Of a stretch of 64,000 nt of DNA, positions 1-8,943 are shown in pieces. Source of the DNA: Erythrobacteraceae bacterium CFH 75059 (GTDB taxonomy: Bacteria; Pseudomonadota; Alphaproteobacteria; Sphingomonadales; Sphingomonadaceae). The DNA lies in assembly GCA_004331795.1 (NCBI GenBank), contig SJSR01000002.1, forward strand, positions 310,001-374,000, given 5' to 3'. A program made the position numbers and the translations under genes. The notes under the pieces are model-generated. The model was given only the letters and a program-made list of their open reading frames with translations, did no database searches and was not told where the DNA came from. Numbering within the stretch: the stretch's first letter is position 1; every line of letters begins with the position of its first letter.

Positions 1-1256
1 GCGATCGCGGCCGGCACGCCGTAGCCCATGGCGCCGCAGGTCGGTGCAAGCTGGCCGGGCCACGCCTCGTATTTCCAGAAACGATGCCACCACCCGGCGA
101 AGTTCCCCGCGCCGTTGCACACGATGGTGTCCGGCGGGAGGAGTTCGCCGGCGAGGCCGACGCATCGGGCAAGGTCAAGCGCGTGACGCGGCGCCGGCGG
201 CATCGACCACCTGCGCCACTGCGCGTGCGCCTCCTGTCCCGCATCGAAGCCGATCAGGTCCTCGCCGACCCACAGGCAGGCGCTTTCGCTGAACTCCGCC
301 GGGTCGGCGCAGATCGCCAGGGCTGCGGGGTAGACGCTGTTCAGCTCCTCCGGGTCCGGATGCACGTGAATGAGCTGGACGCCCTCGGCGGCGGGCTCGG
401 GCACGCTGTAGCCGTCCGTCGTGGCCTCGCCGAGACGCGCACCGACACACAGGATGACGTCGGCGGCACGCACCCGCTCGACGAGTTCGGGATTGGGTCC
501 GTACCCCAGCGATCCCGCATAGACCGGCGAGCTGGCCGGGATGGCGTCCTGTCTCCGGAAGGCGGTCGCAACGGGCAAGCCCAGCCTCTCCGCGAACTGC
601 TGGAAATAGTGGCGCGCCTTTGCGTTCCAGCCCGCGCCACCGACAAGGGCCACCGGCGCGGCCGCATCGCCGAGCATCTGCAGCATCGTGCCCACCGCAT
701 CGGGGCAGGGAGGCTGCGCCGGGCGGTAGACGCAGGGCCTGACGCGGGCGGTGCAGCCTTGTGCCAGCATATCCTCCGGCAAGGCGAGCACGACGGGGCC
801 CGGACGCCCGCTCATCGCGGTGGCATAGGCGCGGGCCACATATTCTGGAACCCGCTCGGGATCGTCGATCCGGGCTGCCCACTTGGCCAGCGGTCGGAAG
901 AAGGCGGGCAGGTCGACTTCCTGAAACCCCTCGCGGTCGCGCATCGGCCGGGCGACATCGCCGACGAACAGGATGAGCGGGCAGGAGTCCTGAAATGCGA
1001 CATGCACCCCGATGCTGGCATTCGTGGCGCCGGGGCCGCGGGTGACGAACGCCACCCCGGGCCGCCCCGTCAGCGCGCCGTCGGCAGCGGCCATGAACGC
1101 CGCGCCGCTCTCGTGGCGGCAGGTCACCAGCGGGAGCGTCGGATGGTCGTGCAGCGCGTCCAGAACGTGCAGGAAACTCTCACCAGGCACCGCGAACACG
1201 CGGTCGCACTGCTGCTCGACCAGCGCCTCGACCAGAACCTCGGCAGCGGTAGGCAT
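1..1256 (-). CDS. TPP-dependent acetolactate-synthase-like enzyme, C-terminus cut by window edge
   Basis: The first 418 codons of a thiamine-pyrophosphate enzyme of the acetolactate synthase/benzoylformate decarboxylase family; the C-terminal end lies beyond base 1. The start ATG (1254-1256) follows GGGAGA at good spacing. The N-terminal pyrimidine-binding domain shows AVPGESFLHVLDAL, then CRHESGAAFMAAADG with the Glu that activates the cofactor, then TRGPGATNA. A central Rossmann-like domain follows. The visible end, GAMGYGVPAA, starts the pyrophosphate-binding domain. No small regulatory subunit gene is visible next to it, so it need not be the biosynthetic IlvB. Its substrate cannot be told from this part. 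Family call is firm, function is not. Confidence 0.85.
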   Translation of the reverse strand, partial: MPTAAEVLVEALVEQQCDRVFAVPGESFLHVLDALHDHPTLPLVTCRHESGAAFMAAADGALTGRPGVAFVTRGPGATNASIGVHVAFQDSCPLILFVGDVARPMRDREGFQEVDLPAFFRPLAKWAARIDDPERVPEYVARAYATAMSGRPGPVVLALPEDMLAQGCTARVRPCVYRPAQPPCPDAVGTMLQMLGDAAAPVALVGGAGWNAKARHYFQQFAERLGLPVATAFRRQDAIPASSPVYAGSLGYGPNPELVERVRAADVILCVGARLGEATTDGYSVPEPAAEGVQLIHVHPDPEELNSVYPAALAICADPAEFSESACLWVGEDLIGFDAGQEAHAQWRRWSMPPAPRHALDLARCVGLAGELLPPDTIVCNGAGNFAGWWHRFWKYEAWPGQLAPTCGAMGYGVPAAI

Positions 1257-1401
1257 CGTCTCGTTCTCCCGTTCGCTCTGGGCTGCAAATAGCCCTCAAG
1301 CACGCAAGCCATGCCTGCGGAAGGCGTGCGCAAGGTGCCTCAGGCACCGGCCCCTCTGTGCCAGAACGGGCCAGCCGCCAACATGCCGCGTGCGCAAATG
1401 C

Positions 1402-1417
1402 TTACCGCCGCGTTAAC
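1402..1417 (+). promoter_or_regulatory. Near-match to a CtrA box (TTAC-N7-TTAAC)
   Basis: TTAC at 1402-1405, seven bases, then TTAAC at 1413-1417, nine bases before the ATG of the small ORF at 1426. The CtrA consensus is TTAA-N7-TTAAC, so only one base differs. A divL homologue in this window suggests the organism has the CckA-ChpT-CtrA relay. The site could occur by chance, although AT-rich half-sites are rare in this GC-rich sequence. Confidence 0.35.
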
Positions 1418-1425
1418 GGTGAACC

Positions 1426-1626
1426 ATGCGGCGATCTCTCGTACTCACCCAGGAACACCGGCGCCATCCCTTCCGTGTGCGGCTGCCGATGCCCGGCACC
1501 ATGACCACGCGCTCGCAGGCGGCCCAGGACACCGGGGTGGTCGCCAGCGCTGGGCTGTCGGACGCACGCGGGGTGGTCAGCGTGTGGTTCGCCGCTTTCG
1601 CGGCCGTGCTCGTGTTCATCCTGTAG
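1426..1626 (+). CDS. Small hypothetical protein with C-terminal hydrophobic segment
   Basis: A 66-residue ORF I do not recognise. The N-terminal half is basic and polar, and the last 15 residues (SVWFAAFAAVLVFIL) could form a C-terminal membrane anchor. The ribosome-binding site is weak (GGTGA shortly before the ATG), and a start at either internal Met near residues 22-26 is possible. It stands alone, convergent with the MFS gene, and the stop codons overlap by 11 bases. A near-consensus CtrA box sits just upstream. It may be real but could be a chance ORF. Confidence 0.4.
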   Translation: MRRSLVLTQEHRRHPFRVRLPMPGTMTTRSQAAQDTGVVASAGLSDARGVVSVWFAAFAAVLVFIL

Positions 1627-2965
1627 CCTGCCCGGAGCTGACCGCGGCTCCGCCGGCCGGCTGCAGCGCGGCGCGCCGCTCGACCCGGTGCAGACGGTGG
1701 GCCAGCCAGGCCGAGTAAAGGCACATGGCGGCGGCAAGCAGCAGCTGATCCGTGCTCGTCACCGAGAGCGCCGTCAGCGCCCATGAAACCAGGGACCCGG
1801 CCACCATCGCGCCGGAGTTGACGATGTTGTTCGCCGCGATCGTGCGCGCGGCGGTGGCCGGCGCCACGCGCGTGGTCAGGAACGCGTAGAGCGGCACGAC
1901 GAACATGCCGCCGGCAACGGCGATCCCGAGAAGCGTCAGCAGCAGCGGGACGGCCAGGGGCATGCGCGCAAAGCCGCCGACGGTCAGCAGGTCGCCCAGC
2001 GGTTCGGTCCACAGGGCGCAGACGACATGGAACAGCAGCACGAACACGCCCATGACCAGCACCGACATCGGCGCGATGCGGGCCGAAACCGTGCCCTTGA
2101 GCAGCGCATTGGCGCTGACGGAGCCGATGGCCACTCCGACGGAGAAGATGACGAGGAACAGGCTGGCGACTTCCTTGCCGGCGCCGATGACGTTTTTCAC
2201 CAGCGGCGGGAACAGGATCACCAGCACCGCGCCGATGGTCCAGAAGAAGCTGATGGCGATGATGGCGTAGAAGATCTGCGGATCGTGCATGGTGCGGGCG
2301 ACGAGCTGGCGCGACGAGCGCCAGACGTTCCAGTCGATGCGCTCGACCGGGCCGATCGGGGGCGCGGGGGGAATGAACCGGCTGCTCGCATAGCCTGTGA
2401 CGGCAATCAGCAGGATCGCCGCCGCCGCCCACTGCACCGGCAGCCATCCGGCGAGAATGGTTCCGCCGAGGATGGCGATGTAGGTGCCGGCTTCGACCAG
2501 CCCGGTCCCGGCCAGCACCTCGTCGCGGCGGAGATGCTGCGGAAGAAGGGCATACTTGATTGGCCCGACGAAGGTGGACTGCACGCCGGTCAGCAGCAGC
2601 GCCGCCAGCATCAGCGGAATGGCGAAGGTGCCGACGGCGACGCCGTGCCACGCCAGCAGCAGTCCGGCGGCGCCGATGGCCATCAGCACGATCTCGCCAA
2701 GTTTGACCACCCGGATGATGGCGGCCTTGTCGCGCATGTCCGCCAGCTGTCCGGCGAGCGCCGACAGAAGGAAGAAGGGCAGGATGAACAAGGCGCTGGC
2801 CGCGGCGCTGAAAGCGCCTTCGGCTTCCTCGGAATTGTAGATCGAGAACACCACGAACAGGACCATGGCGGTCTTGTAGAGGTTGTCGTTGAAGGCGTTC
2901 AGCATCTGGGTGACGAACAGCGGCAGGAAGCGGCGGCGACGCAGCAAGCGTGTCGAAGTCATCAT
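1616..2965 (-). CDS. MFS transporter, LplT-like (lysophospholipid carrier family)
   Basis: A 449-residue major facilitator protein with about twelve hydrophobic segments. The N-terminal motif FLPLFVTQMLNAFNDNLYKT and the segment FVGPIKYALLPQHL followed by AGTGLVEAGTY are typical of the LplT group, which flips lysophospholipids across the inner membrane. In many proteobacteria this domain is fused to acyltransferase and acyl-ACP synthetase domains. Here it stands alone and no acyltransferase lies beside it. It is divergent from pgsA, which fits a role in phospholipid metabolism, but the substrate is inferred. Two adjacent ATGs (2965 and 2962) are possible starts. Confidence 0.8.
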   Translation of the reverse strand: MMTSTRLLRRRRFLPLFVTQMLNAFNDNLYKTAMVLFVVFSIYNSEEAEGAFSAAASALFILPFFLLSALAGQLADMRDKAAIIRVVKLGEIVLMAIGAAGLLLAWHGVAVGTFAIPLMLAALLLTGVQSTFVGPIKYALLPQHLRRDEVLAGTGLVEAGTYIAILGGTILAGWLPVQWAAAAILLIAVTGYASSRFIPPAPPIGPVERIDWNVWRSSRQLVARTMHDPQIFYAIIAISFFWTIGAVLVILFPPLVKNVIGAGKEVASLFLVIFSVGVAIGSVSANALLKGTVSARIAPMSVLVMGVFVLLFHVVCALWTEPLGDLLTVGGFARMPLAVPLLLTLLGIAVAGGMFVVPLYAFLTTRVAPATAARTIAANNIVNSGAMVAGSLVSWALTALSVTSTDQLLLAAAMCLYSAWLAHRLHRVERRAALQPAGGAAVSSGQATG

Positions 2966-3127
2966 CGCAGAACCTGCATCCCCAATGTTCGATGATGCGC
3001 CTGATGCGCGCCCGATCGTCCGGCCGCCTTGCAGCCGCGCGGAGGCTTGCGCCTTTTTCGCCGCGATGCAAGCGTCACCGCATTGCCGCGCGGCGCCTGT
3101 TCGCGGTAAGGGCGCCGTGCGCAGATC

Positions 3128-3733
3128 ATGTGGTCACTTCCGAACATCCTCACCATATCGCGGATCGCCACCATTCCGCTGCTGGCCTTCCTGCTGTGGT
3201 GGCCGGACTGGCGGTTCGGCTATCTGCTGGCGTTCCTGCTCTACTGCGCCATGGGCATCACCGACTATTTTGACGGCATGCTGGCGCGGGCAAGCGGAGC
3301 GGTGTCGCGGCTCGGCATCTTTCTCGATCCGATCGCGGACAAGATCATGGTCGCGGCGGTCATCCTCGTGCTGACGGCGCAGGGGTTCCTGCGCGGTCCG
3401 TTCGTGGGCGACATGCATGTCATCGCCGGTCTCATCATCCTCGTGCGCGAGATTGCCGTGTCGGGCCTGCGCGAGTTCCTCGGCGGGCTTCAGGTCAGCG
3501 TGCCGGTGTCGAAGCTGGCCAAGTGGAAGACCGCGTTCCAGCTCGTGGCGCTGGGTGCGCTGATCCTCGGCGGAGCCGTGCACGGACAGCCATGCACCAT
3601 CCGCGGCGACTGCGGCCCGCTGGCGAGCCAGTGGATTCATCTCGTGGGTCTTGCCAGCCTCTGGATCGCCGCCGTGATGACACTCGTCACCGGCTGGGAT
3701 TACCTGCGCGTCGGCCTGAAGCACATGGATTGA
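3128..3733 (+). CDS. pgsA: CDP-diacylglycerol--glycerol-3-phosphate 3-phosphatidyltransferase
   Basis: A 201-residue integral membrane enzyme that makes phosphatidylglycerol phosphate, the committed step to phosphatidylglycerol and cardiolipin. The complete CDP-alcohol phosphatidyltransferase signature is present: Asp46, Asp49-Gly50, Ala53-Arg54, Gly63, Asp67 and Asp71, with the standard D-x2-DG-x2-AR-x8-G-x3-D-x3-D spacing. The N-terminus MWSLPNILTISRI is typical of PgsA. Several hydrophobic helices follow. Length is normal for the family. It is a single gene, divergent from the LplT-like carrier and convergent with oxyR. Confidence 0.95.
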   Translation: MWSLPNILTISRIATIPLLAFLLWWPDWRFGYLLAFLLYCAMGITDYFDGMLARASGAVSRLGIFLDPIADKIMVAAVILVLTAQGFLRGPFVGDMHVIAGLIILVREIAVSGLREFLGGLQVSVPVSKLAKWKTAFQLVALGALILGGAVHGQPCTIRGDCGPLASQWIHLVGLASLWIAAVMTLVTGWDYLRVGLKHMD

Positions 3734-3740
3734 CGATGCG

Positions 3741-3761
3741 GCCCGCTCGCGTCTTGCGGGC
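3741..3761. terminator. Hairpin between convergent pgsA and oxyR
   Basis: GCCCGC (3741-3746) and GCGGGC (3756-3761) form a perfect six-pair stem with a nine-base loop in the 35-base gap between two converging genes. There is no clear T-run, so it may be a weak bidirectional terminator. Confidence 0.4.
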
Positions 3762-3768
3762 GTCCGGT

Positions 3769-4665
3769 TCACCCCGTGCGCAGTTCCGCGGCGAGCAGCC
3801 GGAAATCCGCCTCGCGCGGCGAGTTCTTGCGCCACACCAGCGCAATCTCGCGCACGGCCCGCGGGGATTCGAGCGGACGGGCCACGACGTCGGTGCCGTC
3901 GAGGATCCCAGCGTCGATCGCCATCTGCGGCAGCATGGTGACTCCCAGATCGTTGTTCACCATCTGCACGAGCGTGTGGAGGCTGGTCGCGATCATCGCG
4001 GCGCTCGCGCGCAGTTCGGGCCGGTTGCAGGCGGCAAGCGCATGCTCCGTGAGGCAGTGGCCGTCCTCCAGCATCAGCAGATGCCCCTGCTCGATCGCAT
4101 CGGGCACCACGCTGTCGGCCGGAATGTCGGGATGGTCGCGTCCATAGGCGACGAGGAGGCGATCCTGCGCGATGATCTCGTGCTGCGCCTCGCCGATGGC
4201 GTAGGGAAGGGCAAGCAGCACGCAATCGACGCGCCCGTTCTGCAAATGGTCAAGCGCGGTGTCGCTGGTCTCCTCGCGCAGCAGGAGCTTGAGATCGGGA
4301 CGCTCGCGCCGCAGACGCGGCAGCACCCTGGGCAGCAGGAACGGCGCGATGGTGGGGATCACCGCCATGCGCAGCGCGCCGACGAGCGGCTTGCCCGCTG
4401 CCTGCACCATGTCCGTGAGTTCGTCCGCCGCGCGCAGGATGAGACGCGCCTTGTCGACGACGTTCTGGCCGAGCGGAGTGAAGCGCACGACCCGGCGACT
4501 GCGCTCCACCAGCGTCACGCCGAGGAGCGACTCCAGTTCGCGGATGCCCGCAGACAGGGTGGACTGCGAGACGAAGCACGCCTCGGCCGCGCGGCCGAAA
4601 TGCAGATGCTCTGACAGCGCCACCAGATATTGCAGCTGCTTCAGGGTTGGCTGGTAAGTCGCCAT
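3769..4665 (-). CDS. oxyR: Hydrogen-peroxide-sensing LysR-type regulator OxyR
   Basis: A LysR-family regulator of about 298 residues. The N-terminal winged helix-turn-helix reads LKQLQYLVALSEHLHFGRAA, then FVSQSTLSAGIRELE. In the ligand domain, GHCLTEHALAAC carries two cysteines nine residues apart. This is the spacing of the redox pair Cys199/Cys208 of E. coli OxyR, and it is the main reason for naming it OxyR rather than a generic LysR protein. A GTG codon directly precedes the chosen ATG and could be the start instead. It lies downstream of rnd on the same strand, 85 bases away. No catalase or ahpC gene is adjacent. Confidence 0.9.
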   Translation of the reverse strand: MATYQPTLKQLQYLVALSEHLHFGRAAEACFVSQSTLSAGIRELESLLGVTLVERSRRVVRFTPLGQNVVDKARLILRAADELTDMVQAAGKPLVGALRMAVIPTIAPFLLPRVLPRLRRERPDLKLLLREETSDTALDHLQNGRVDCVLLALPYAIGEAQHEIIAQDRLLVAYGRDHPDIPADSVVPDAIEQGHLLMLEDGHCLTEHALAACNRPELRASAAMIATSLHTLVQMVNNDLGVTMLPQMAIDAGILDGTDVVARPLESPRAVREIALVWRKNSPREADFRLLAAELRTG

Positions 4666-4750
4666 CACCCCGCCCGCATGCGGCGCGGCGGAACCTGTCG
4701 CGCTCCCGTTCTCCGCGTGTGGATGGTGCCGGGTGGCGGAGTGACGGGTG

Positions 4751-5968
4751 TCACGTCGCCATCCGTTCCGCCGGCGCCGCCGGGGCCATTTCGATCGGCT
4801 CCTCGGCCGGGAGACGGGTCATGACCAGCCTGCCATCCCGCACCGCGAAGGCCATCTGCCCCTCGACCAGCGCCAGAGCGTCCTGGCCGAACACGTCGCG
4901 CCGCCAGCCTTCCAGCAGGGCAAGATCGCGCTGCCCCGCGGCAAGCGCCTCCAGCTCTTCGGTGCGGGCCAGCAGCCGGGCGGCGACATCGAGTTCCCGC
5001 GCGCGGATCTTGAGCAGCAGCTTGAGAAGGTCCGCGACGAGGGATCCTTCGCGCCCCAGCGCCACGCCGCGCCTGTCGCGTTCGCCAAGCTCCTCGCGCG
5101 ACAGCGGCCGGGCCTGCTCCAGTGCGGCCATGAGGCGGCGGCCGATCTCGTTGTCGCGCCAGGCGGCCGACAGGCCGCGGACCTTGGCAAGATCGGCCTG
5201 GCTGGCCGGCGGATTGCCCGCCAGCTCGGCCAGCGTCTCGTCCCGCATGATCCGGCCGCGGGGTATGTTCTTGTCCTGCGCCTCCCGTTCCCGCCAAGCG
5301 GCCATGGCCTTCATCCGCCCCAGTGCGGCGGCGTTGCGGCTCGGCGGGCGGATCCGTTTCCACACCTCGTCGGGGTCGGTGCGGTAGTTGGCCGGGTCGG
5401 CAAGCTTTTCCATCTCGGCGTCGAGCCACACGCCGCGGCCGGTCTTGCGCAGCTTGCGCAGGAGACGCGGGAAGATCGCGGCGAGATGCGTGACGTCACC
5501 GATCGCGTAGTCGATCTGCCGCTCGGTCAGCGGGCGGCGGCTCCAGTCGGTGAAGCGCGCGCCCTTGTCCACCGATTTGCCCAGCCAGCATTCCACGAGG
5601 TTGGCATAGCCGATCTGCTCGGACTGGCTCACCGCCATCATCGCGATCTGGGTGTCGAAGATGGGATGGGGGGTCCGGCCCGTCAGGTTGTAGATGATCT
5701 CCACATCCTGTCCGCCGGCATGAAAGACCTTCAGCACGTCCTCGTTGTCCGTCAGCAGGGCGAGCAGAGGCGCGAGGTCGATGCCCGGGGCCAGCGGGTC
5801 GATGGCGGCGGCTTCCTCGGCATTGCCGATCTGGACGAGGCACAGCTCGGGCCAGTAGGTGTTCTCCCGCATGAACTCGGTGTCCACGCAGACGAAATCG
5901 CCCTTGGCGAGGCGGGCGCAGAGCGCGTCGAGGGTGGCAGTGTCCGTGATCAGCGGGTGTATGTGCAT
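4751..5968 (-). CDS. rnd: Ribonuclease D
   Basis: A 405-residue 3'-5' exoribonuclease of the DEDD family that trims tRNA precursors and other stable RNAs. The exonuclease motifs are clear: DTEF (Asp29, Glu31) for Exo [13 protein letters not shown] for Exo II and YAIGDVTHL with the catalytic Tyr for Exo III. HRDC-type helical domains follow in the C-terminal half ([19 protein letters not shown] and the region near residues 300-380). Length is close to E. coli RNase D. It is divergent from aspS, with 171 bases between the start codons. Confidence 0.93.
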   Translation of the reverse strand: MHIHPLITDTATLDALCARLAKGDFVCVDTEFMRENTYWPELCLVQIGNAEEAAAIDPLAPGIDLAPLLALLTDNEDVLKVFHAGGQDVEIIYNLTGRTPHPIFDTQIAMMAVSQSEQIGYANLVECWLGKSVDKGARFTDWSRRPLTERQIDYAIGDVTHLAAIFPRLLRKLRKTGRGVWLDAEMEKLADPANYRTDPDEVWKRIRPPSRNAAALGRMKAMAAWREREAQDKNIPRGRIMRDETLAELAGNPPASQADLAKVRGLSAAWRDNEIGRRLMAALEQARPLSREELGERDRRGVALGREGSLVADLLKLLLKIRARELDVAARLLARTEELEALAAGQRDLALLEGWRRDVFGQDALALVEGQMAFAVRDGRLVMTRLPAEEPIEMAPAAPAERMAT

Positions 5969-6139
5969 GGCTGCCCCTTAACGCGCGCCATCCGTCTTGA
6001 CAAAGCACCCGGTGCCAAAGAAGCGCGCCGGACGCGTTTATCAACATCGCCTGCCACCCCGTCCGCTCCTGCCGCGCGCTGCAGGCCGGGCGCGGATCGC
6101 CCGAAATGCCGGGCGGGCGAGACAGGACTGGACCATCGC

Positions 6140-7948
6140 ATGCACCCTTACCGCACCCACACCTGCGCCCAGCTCCGTCCGGAGGATGCGGGCGCGACCG
6201 TCCGGCTGTCCGGCTGGCTGCATCGCCGGCGCGATCACGGGGGCGTGTTGTTCGTGGACCTGCGCGACCACTACGGCATCACGCAGATCGTCGCCGACGC
6301 AGACTCGCCCGCGCTGGAAGTGCTGGAACGGCTGCGTCCGGAAAGCGTGATCACGGTCGAAGGCGAGGTGAAGCCGCGCGATCCGGCAGCCATCAACCCG
6401 GCGCTGCCGACCGGGGGCATCGAGGTGTTCGCCCGCGCCGTCACGGTGCAGAGCGAAGCGGCGGAGCTGCCCCTGCCGGTGGCCGGAGACCAGGAATATC
6501 CGGAAGAGACACGCCTGCGCTACCGGTTCGTGGACCTTCGCCGCGAGCGGGTCCACGCGAACATCATGCTGCGCAGCCAGGTGATCGCATCGATCCGCCG
6601 CCGGATGATCGCGCAGGGTTTCACGGAGTTTCAGACACCGATCCTCGGCGCCTCCAGCCCGGAGGGCGCACGCGACTACCTGGTGCCGAGCCGGCTTCAT
6701 CCGGGGCGCTTCTATGCGCTGCCGCAGGCGCCGCAGATGTTCAAGCAGCTGCTCATGGTGGCGGGGTTCGACCGCTATTTCCAGATTGCCCCGTGCTTCC
6801 GTGACGAAGACCTGCGCGCCGACCGCAGCCCGGAATTCTACCAGCTCGATTTCGAGATGAGCTTCGTGACCCAGGAAGACGTGTTCCAGACCATCGAGCC
6901 GGTGCTGGCGGGCGTGTTCGAGGAGTTCGCCGGCGGCAGGACGGTCACGCCGGCCGGTGCCTTTCCCCGCATTCCTTACGCCGAGGCGATGCTGAAATAC
7001 GGCACCGACAAGCCGGACCTTCGCAATCCGCTGCTCATCAGCGACGTGACCGACCATTTCCGGCAGAGCGGGTTCGGCCTGTTCGAGAAGATCGCGGCGG
7101 CCGGCGGCGTCGTGCGCGCCATTCCTGCGCCCGCCACGCAGGAGAAGAGCCGCAAGTTCTTCGACGACTTGAACGACTGGGCGCGGCGGGAAGGATATGC
7201 GGGGCTGGGCTATGTCACCCGCAAGGGTGGCGAATTCGGCGGCCCCATTGCCAAGAACCACGGCGCCGAGGGGATGGCGCGACTTTACGCCGAGCTGGGG
7301 CTGGGCGACAACGATGGCCTGTTCTTCGCCGCGGGCAAGGAGAAGGAGGCGGCCAAGCTCGCAGGCGCGGCGCGCACCCGCGTGGGCGAGGAACTGGGCC
7401 TGATCGAGGAGGGCTGTTTCAGGTTCTGCTGGATCGTGGACTTCCCCATGTTCGAGTACGACGAGGACGCGAAGAAGATCGAGTTCAGCCACAACCCGTT
7501 CTCGATGCCGCAGGGTGAACTCGAGGCGCTGGAAACGCAGGATCCGCTGACGATCAAGGCGTGGCAGTACGACATCGTCTGCAACGGCTACGAGCTGTCG
7601 TCCGGCGCCATCCGCAACCACCGGCCGGAAATCATGTACAAGGCCTTCGAGATTGCCGGCTACTCGCGCGAGGACGTGGACGCGAATTTTTCCGGCATGA
7701 TCGAGGCGTTCAAGCTTGGCGCGCCGCCCCATGGGGGTTCGGCACCGGGGATCGACCGCATCGTCATGCTGCTGGCCGACGAGCCCAACATCCGCGAGGT
7801 GATCGCATTTCCGCTCAACCAGCGGGCCCAGGACCTGATGATGGGGGCGCCTTCGCTGCCATCGGACAAGCAGCTGCGCGAAGTGCACATCCGCACGATC
7901 ACGCCGGCGGCGGGTAGCGCGTCCGTCCGCTCCGGCGACGCGACCTGA
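6140..7948 (+). CDS. aspS: Aspartyl-tRNA synthetase (likely non-discriminating Asp/Asn type)
   Basis: A 602-residue class IIb aminoacyl-tRNA synthetase. An N-terminal OB-fold anticodon-binding domain ([19 protein letters not shown]) is followed by the class II core, with [20 protein letters not shown] and the C-terminal GIDRIVMLL, and the GAD insertion typical of bacterial enzymes. Residue 33 is His, as in the non-discriminating AspRS of Pseudomonas aeruginosa (His31), where E. coli has Leu. This suggests the enzyme also charges tRNA-Asn with Asp for later amidation by GatCAB. The ATG was chosen because homology starts there; the frame stays open far upstream, antisense to rnd. An AGGA lies about ten bases upstream. 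Confidence 0.96.
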   Translation: MHPYRTHTCAQLRPEDAGATVRLSGWLHRRRDHGGVLFVDLRDHYGITQIVADADSPALEVLERLRPESVITVEGEVKPRDPAAINPALPTGGIEVFARAVTVQSEAAELPLPVAGDQEYPEETRLRYRFVDLRRERVHANIMLRSQVIASIRRRMIAQGFTEFQTPILGASSPEGARDYLVPSRLHPGRFYALPQAPQMFKQLLMVAGFDRYFQIAPCFRDEDLRADRSPEFYQLDFEMSFVTQEDVFQTIEPVLAGVFEEFAGGRTVTPAGAFPRIPYAEAMLKYGTDKPDLRNPLLISDVTDHFRQSGFGLFEKIAAAGGVVRAIPAPATQEKSRKFFDDLNDWARREGYAGLGYVTRKGGEFGGPIAKNHGAEGMARLYAELGLGDNDGLFFAAGKEKEAAKLAGAARTRVGEELGLIEEGCFRFCWIVDFPMFEYDEDAKKIEFSHNPFSMPQGELEALETQDPLTIKAWQYDIVCNGYELSSGAIRNHRPEIMYKAFEIAGYSREDVDANFSGMIEAFKLGAPPHGGSAPGIDRIVMLLADEPNIREVIAFPLNQRAQDLMMGAPSLPSDKQLREVHIRTITPAAGSASVRSGDAT

Positions 7949-7963
7949 GCGCGGCGGGAAAGC

Positions 7964-7993
7964 GGGGCAGGGACCGCGAAAGGTCCGTGCCCC
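7964..7993. terminator. Strong hairpin between aspS and the convergent DUF2383 gene
   Basis: GGGGCA and GGACC on the left arm pair with GGTCC and TGCCCC on the right arm across one G-G mismatch, with a six-base GCGAAA loop. It lies 16 bases after the aspS stop and 10 bases before the stop of the opposing gene, so it probably terminates transcription from both sides. Confidence 0.65.
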
Positions 7994-8002
7994 GATGCCC
8001 CG

Positions 8003-8437
8003 TCAGCCGTGCTGCCGCTCGATCCGGTCGCCGAACCGCTCGCCCTCCTGGATCTCGGCGAAGCAGCGCTCGATCACGGACCGCTCCTGCGGGTCGAGGT
8101 CGTCCTGTTCCAGCGCGGCGCGGAACTTCTTGGCGAGATACCCCTCGCCCTCTTCGACCCGTTCCGCTGCGGCCGCGTCGCCGGACTCGAACAGGTCGGC
8201 GACCTTCAGCCAGGTGCGGTGCAGCTCACCCGTCAGCGTGCCCTTGGTCACCAGTTCGCTGCCCTGCTGCTGCAATGCCGCGTTCAACGCCTCCAGCGTC
8301 TGTTCACGCTTGGACAGCCGTTCCTGCAGGGCCGACCGCAGATCCGCGCTCTGCGCCTTCTCGATCGCCAGGCGATAGCCTTCGATGGAGTCGTAGACGG
8401 AGTCGGTCAGGGTCTTGAGTGTGGTGCTCGCGCTCAT
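8003..8437 (-). CDS. PA2169-family four-helix-bundle protein (DUF2383)
   Basis: A 144-residue, almost fully helical, charged protein beginning [20 protein letters not shown]. It matches the PA2169/DUF2383 family, ferritin-like four-helix bundles with no settled biochemical role and often stress-associated. Heptad-like spacing of Leu and Ala runs throughout. The frame is open further upstream, but family homology begins at this Met, so the shorter start is preferred. It is divergent from acpP and convergent with aspS. No signal peptide or membrane segment is visible. Confidence 0.8.
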   Translation of the reverse strand: MSASTTLKTLTDSVYDSIEGYRLAIEKAQSADLRSALQERLSKREQTLEALNAALQQQGSELVTKGTLTGELHRTWLKVADLFESGDAAAAERVEEGEGYLAKKFRAALEQDDLDPQERSVIERCFAEIQEGERFGDRIERQHG

Positions 8438-8511
8438 GTGTTCGATGCTTTCGGTTGTTGTGAACGGAAGGGAAAACGCGCAAACGGAAAGTTGTGCCCG
8501 GGGCTGCCCTC

Positions 8512-8539
8512 TTGCAAGGCGTGACGGCGGTGTTAAGGC
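8512..8539 (+). promoter_or_regulatory. acpP: Weak candidate promoter for acpP
   Basis: TTGCAA (8512-8517), 16 bases, then TAAGGC (8534-8539), which would start transcription about 30 bases before the acpP ATG. The -35 is reasonable, the -10 is poor. Position in the 139-base divergent gap is the main support. Confidence 0.25.
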
Positions 8540-8576
8540 GCACGCAAGCCACCACTCACGCTGCAAGAGGAACTGC

Positions 8577-8813
8577 ATGAGCGACATTCAGGAACGCGTT
8601 CACAAGATCGTCATCGAACATCTGGGCGTCGAAGCCGACAAGGTTTCGCCCGATGCGAGCTTCATCGATGATCTTGGCGCCGACAGCCTCGACATCGTCG
8701 AGTTGGTGATGGCCTTCGAAGAGGAATTCGGCGTCGAAATCCCCGATGACGCTGCCGAGAAGATCGCGACCGTGGGCGATGCCACGCGCTATATCGAGGA
8801 ACATCAGGGCTGA
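8577..8813 (+). CDS. acpP: Acyl carrier protein
   Basis: A 78-residue acidic protein that carries growing acyl chains in type II fatty acid synthesis. The 4'-phosphopantetheine site is Ser37 in [20 protein letters not shown], a near-universal ACP motif. The start follows AGAGGA at ideal distance. Length is typical. fabF follows 130 bases downstream on the same strand, the usual acpP-fabF arrangement, with a GC hairpin between them that may make the two unequal in expression. Confidence 0.97.
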   Translation: MSDIQERVHKIVIEHLGVEADKVSPDASFIDDLGADSLDIVELVMAFEEEFGVEIPDDAAEKIATVGDATRYIEEHQG

Positions 8814-8881
8814 TGCTGCCGGCGGGTGAAAGGTAGCCTAGGCTCACCTTCACCGCGCCAATGCGGGTCGATGACAGGCTC

Positions 8882-8897
8882 GGCCCGGTGACGGGCC
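8882..8897 (+). terminator. GC hairpin between acpP and fabF
   Basis: GGCCCG (8882-8887), loop GTGA, CGGGCC (8892-8897): a perfect six-pair stem. No T-run follows, so partial termination or an mRNA-stabilising 3' end for acpP is more likely than a full stop. Confidence 0.4.
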
Positions 8898-8943
8898 GGG
8901 CCTGCTTGCGTCTGGCCGCCAAGACAGACTGCTGGAGGTGCTG

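Noticed and set aside
1413-1610. Minus-strand ORF opposite the small plus ORF near 1.4 kb
   Set aside because: It is the tail of a frame that reads the MFS gene out of frame. No ribosome-binding site or domain supports it, though the plus ORF is itself uncertain.
4748-6139. Long plus-strand open frame running from opposite rnd into aspS
   Set aside because: It is antisense to rnd, and the translated part resembles no family. AspRS similarity starts only at the ATG at 6140. High GC leaves antisense frames open.
6041-7888. 615-codon minus-strand open frame opposite aspS
   Set aside because: The composition is that of a GC-rich antisense shadow (His, Arg, Ala-rich, no domain pattern), and it is codon-aligned with the real gene.
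8438-8530. General-stress (EcfG) promoter GGAAC-N16/17-CGTT before the DUF2383 gene
   Set aside because: The best candidate on the minus strand needs a mismatched -35 and a 15-16 base spacer, so I do not call it.
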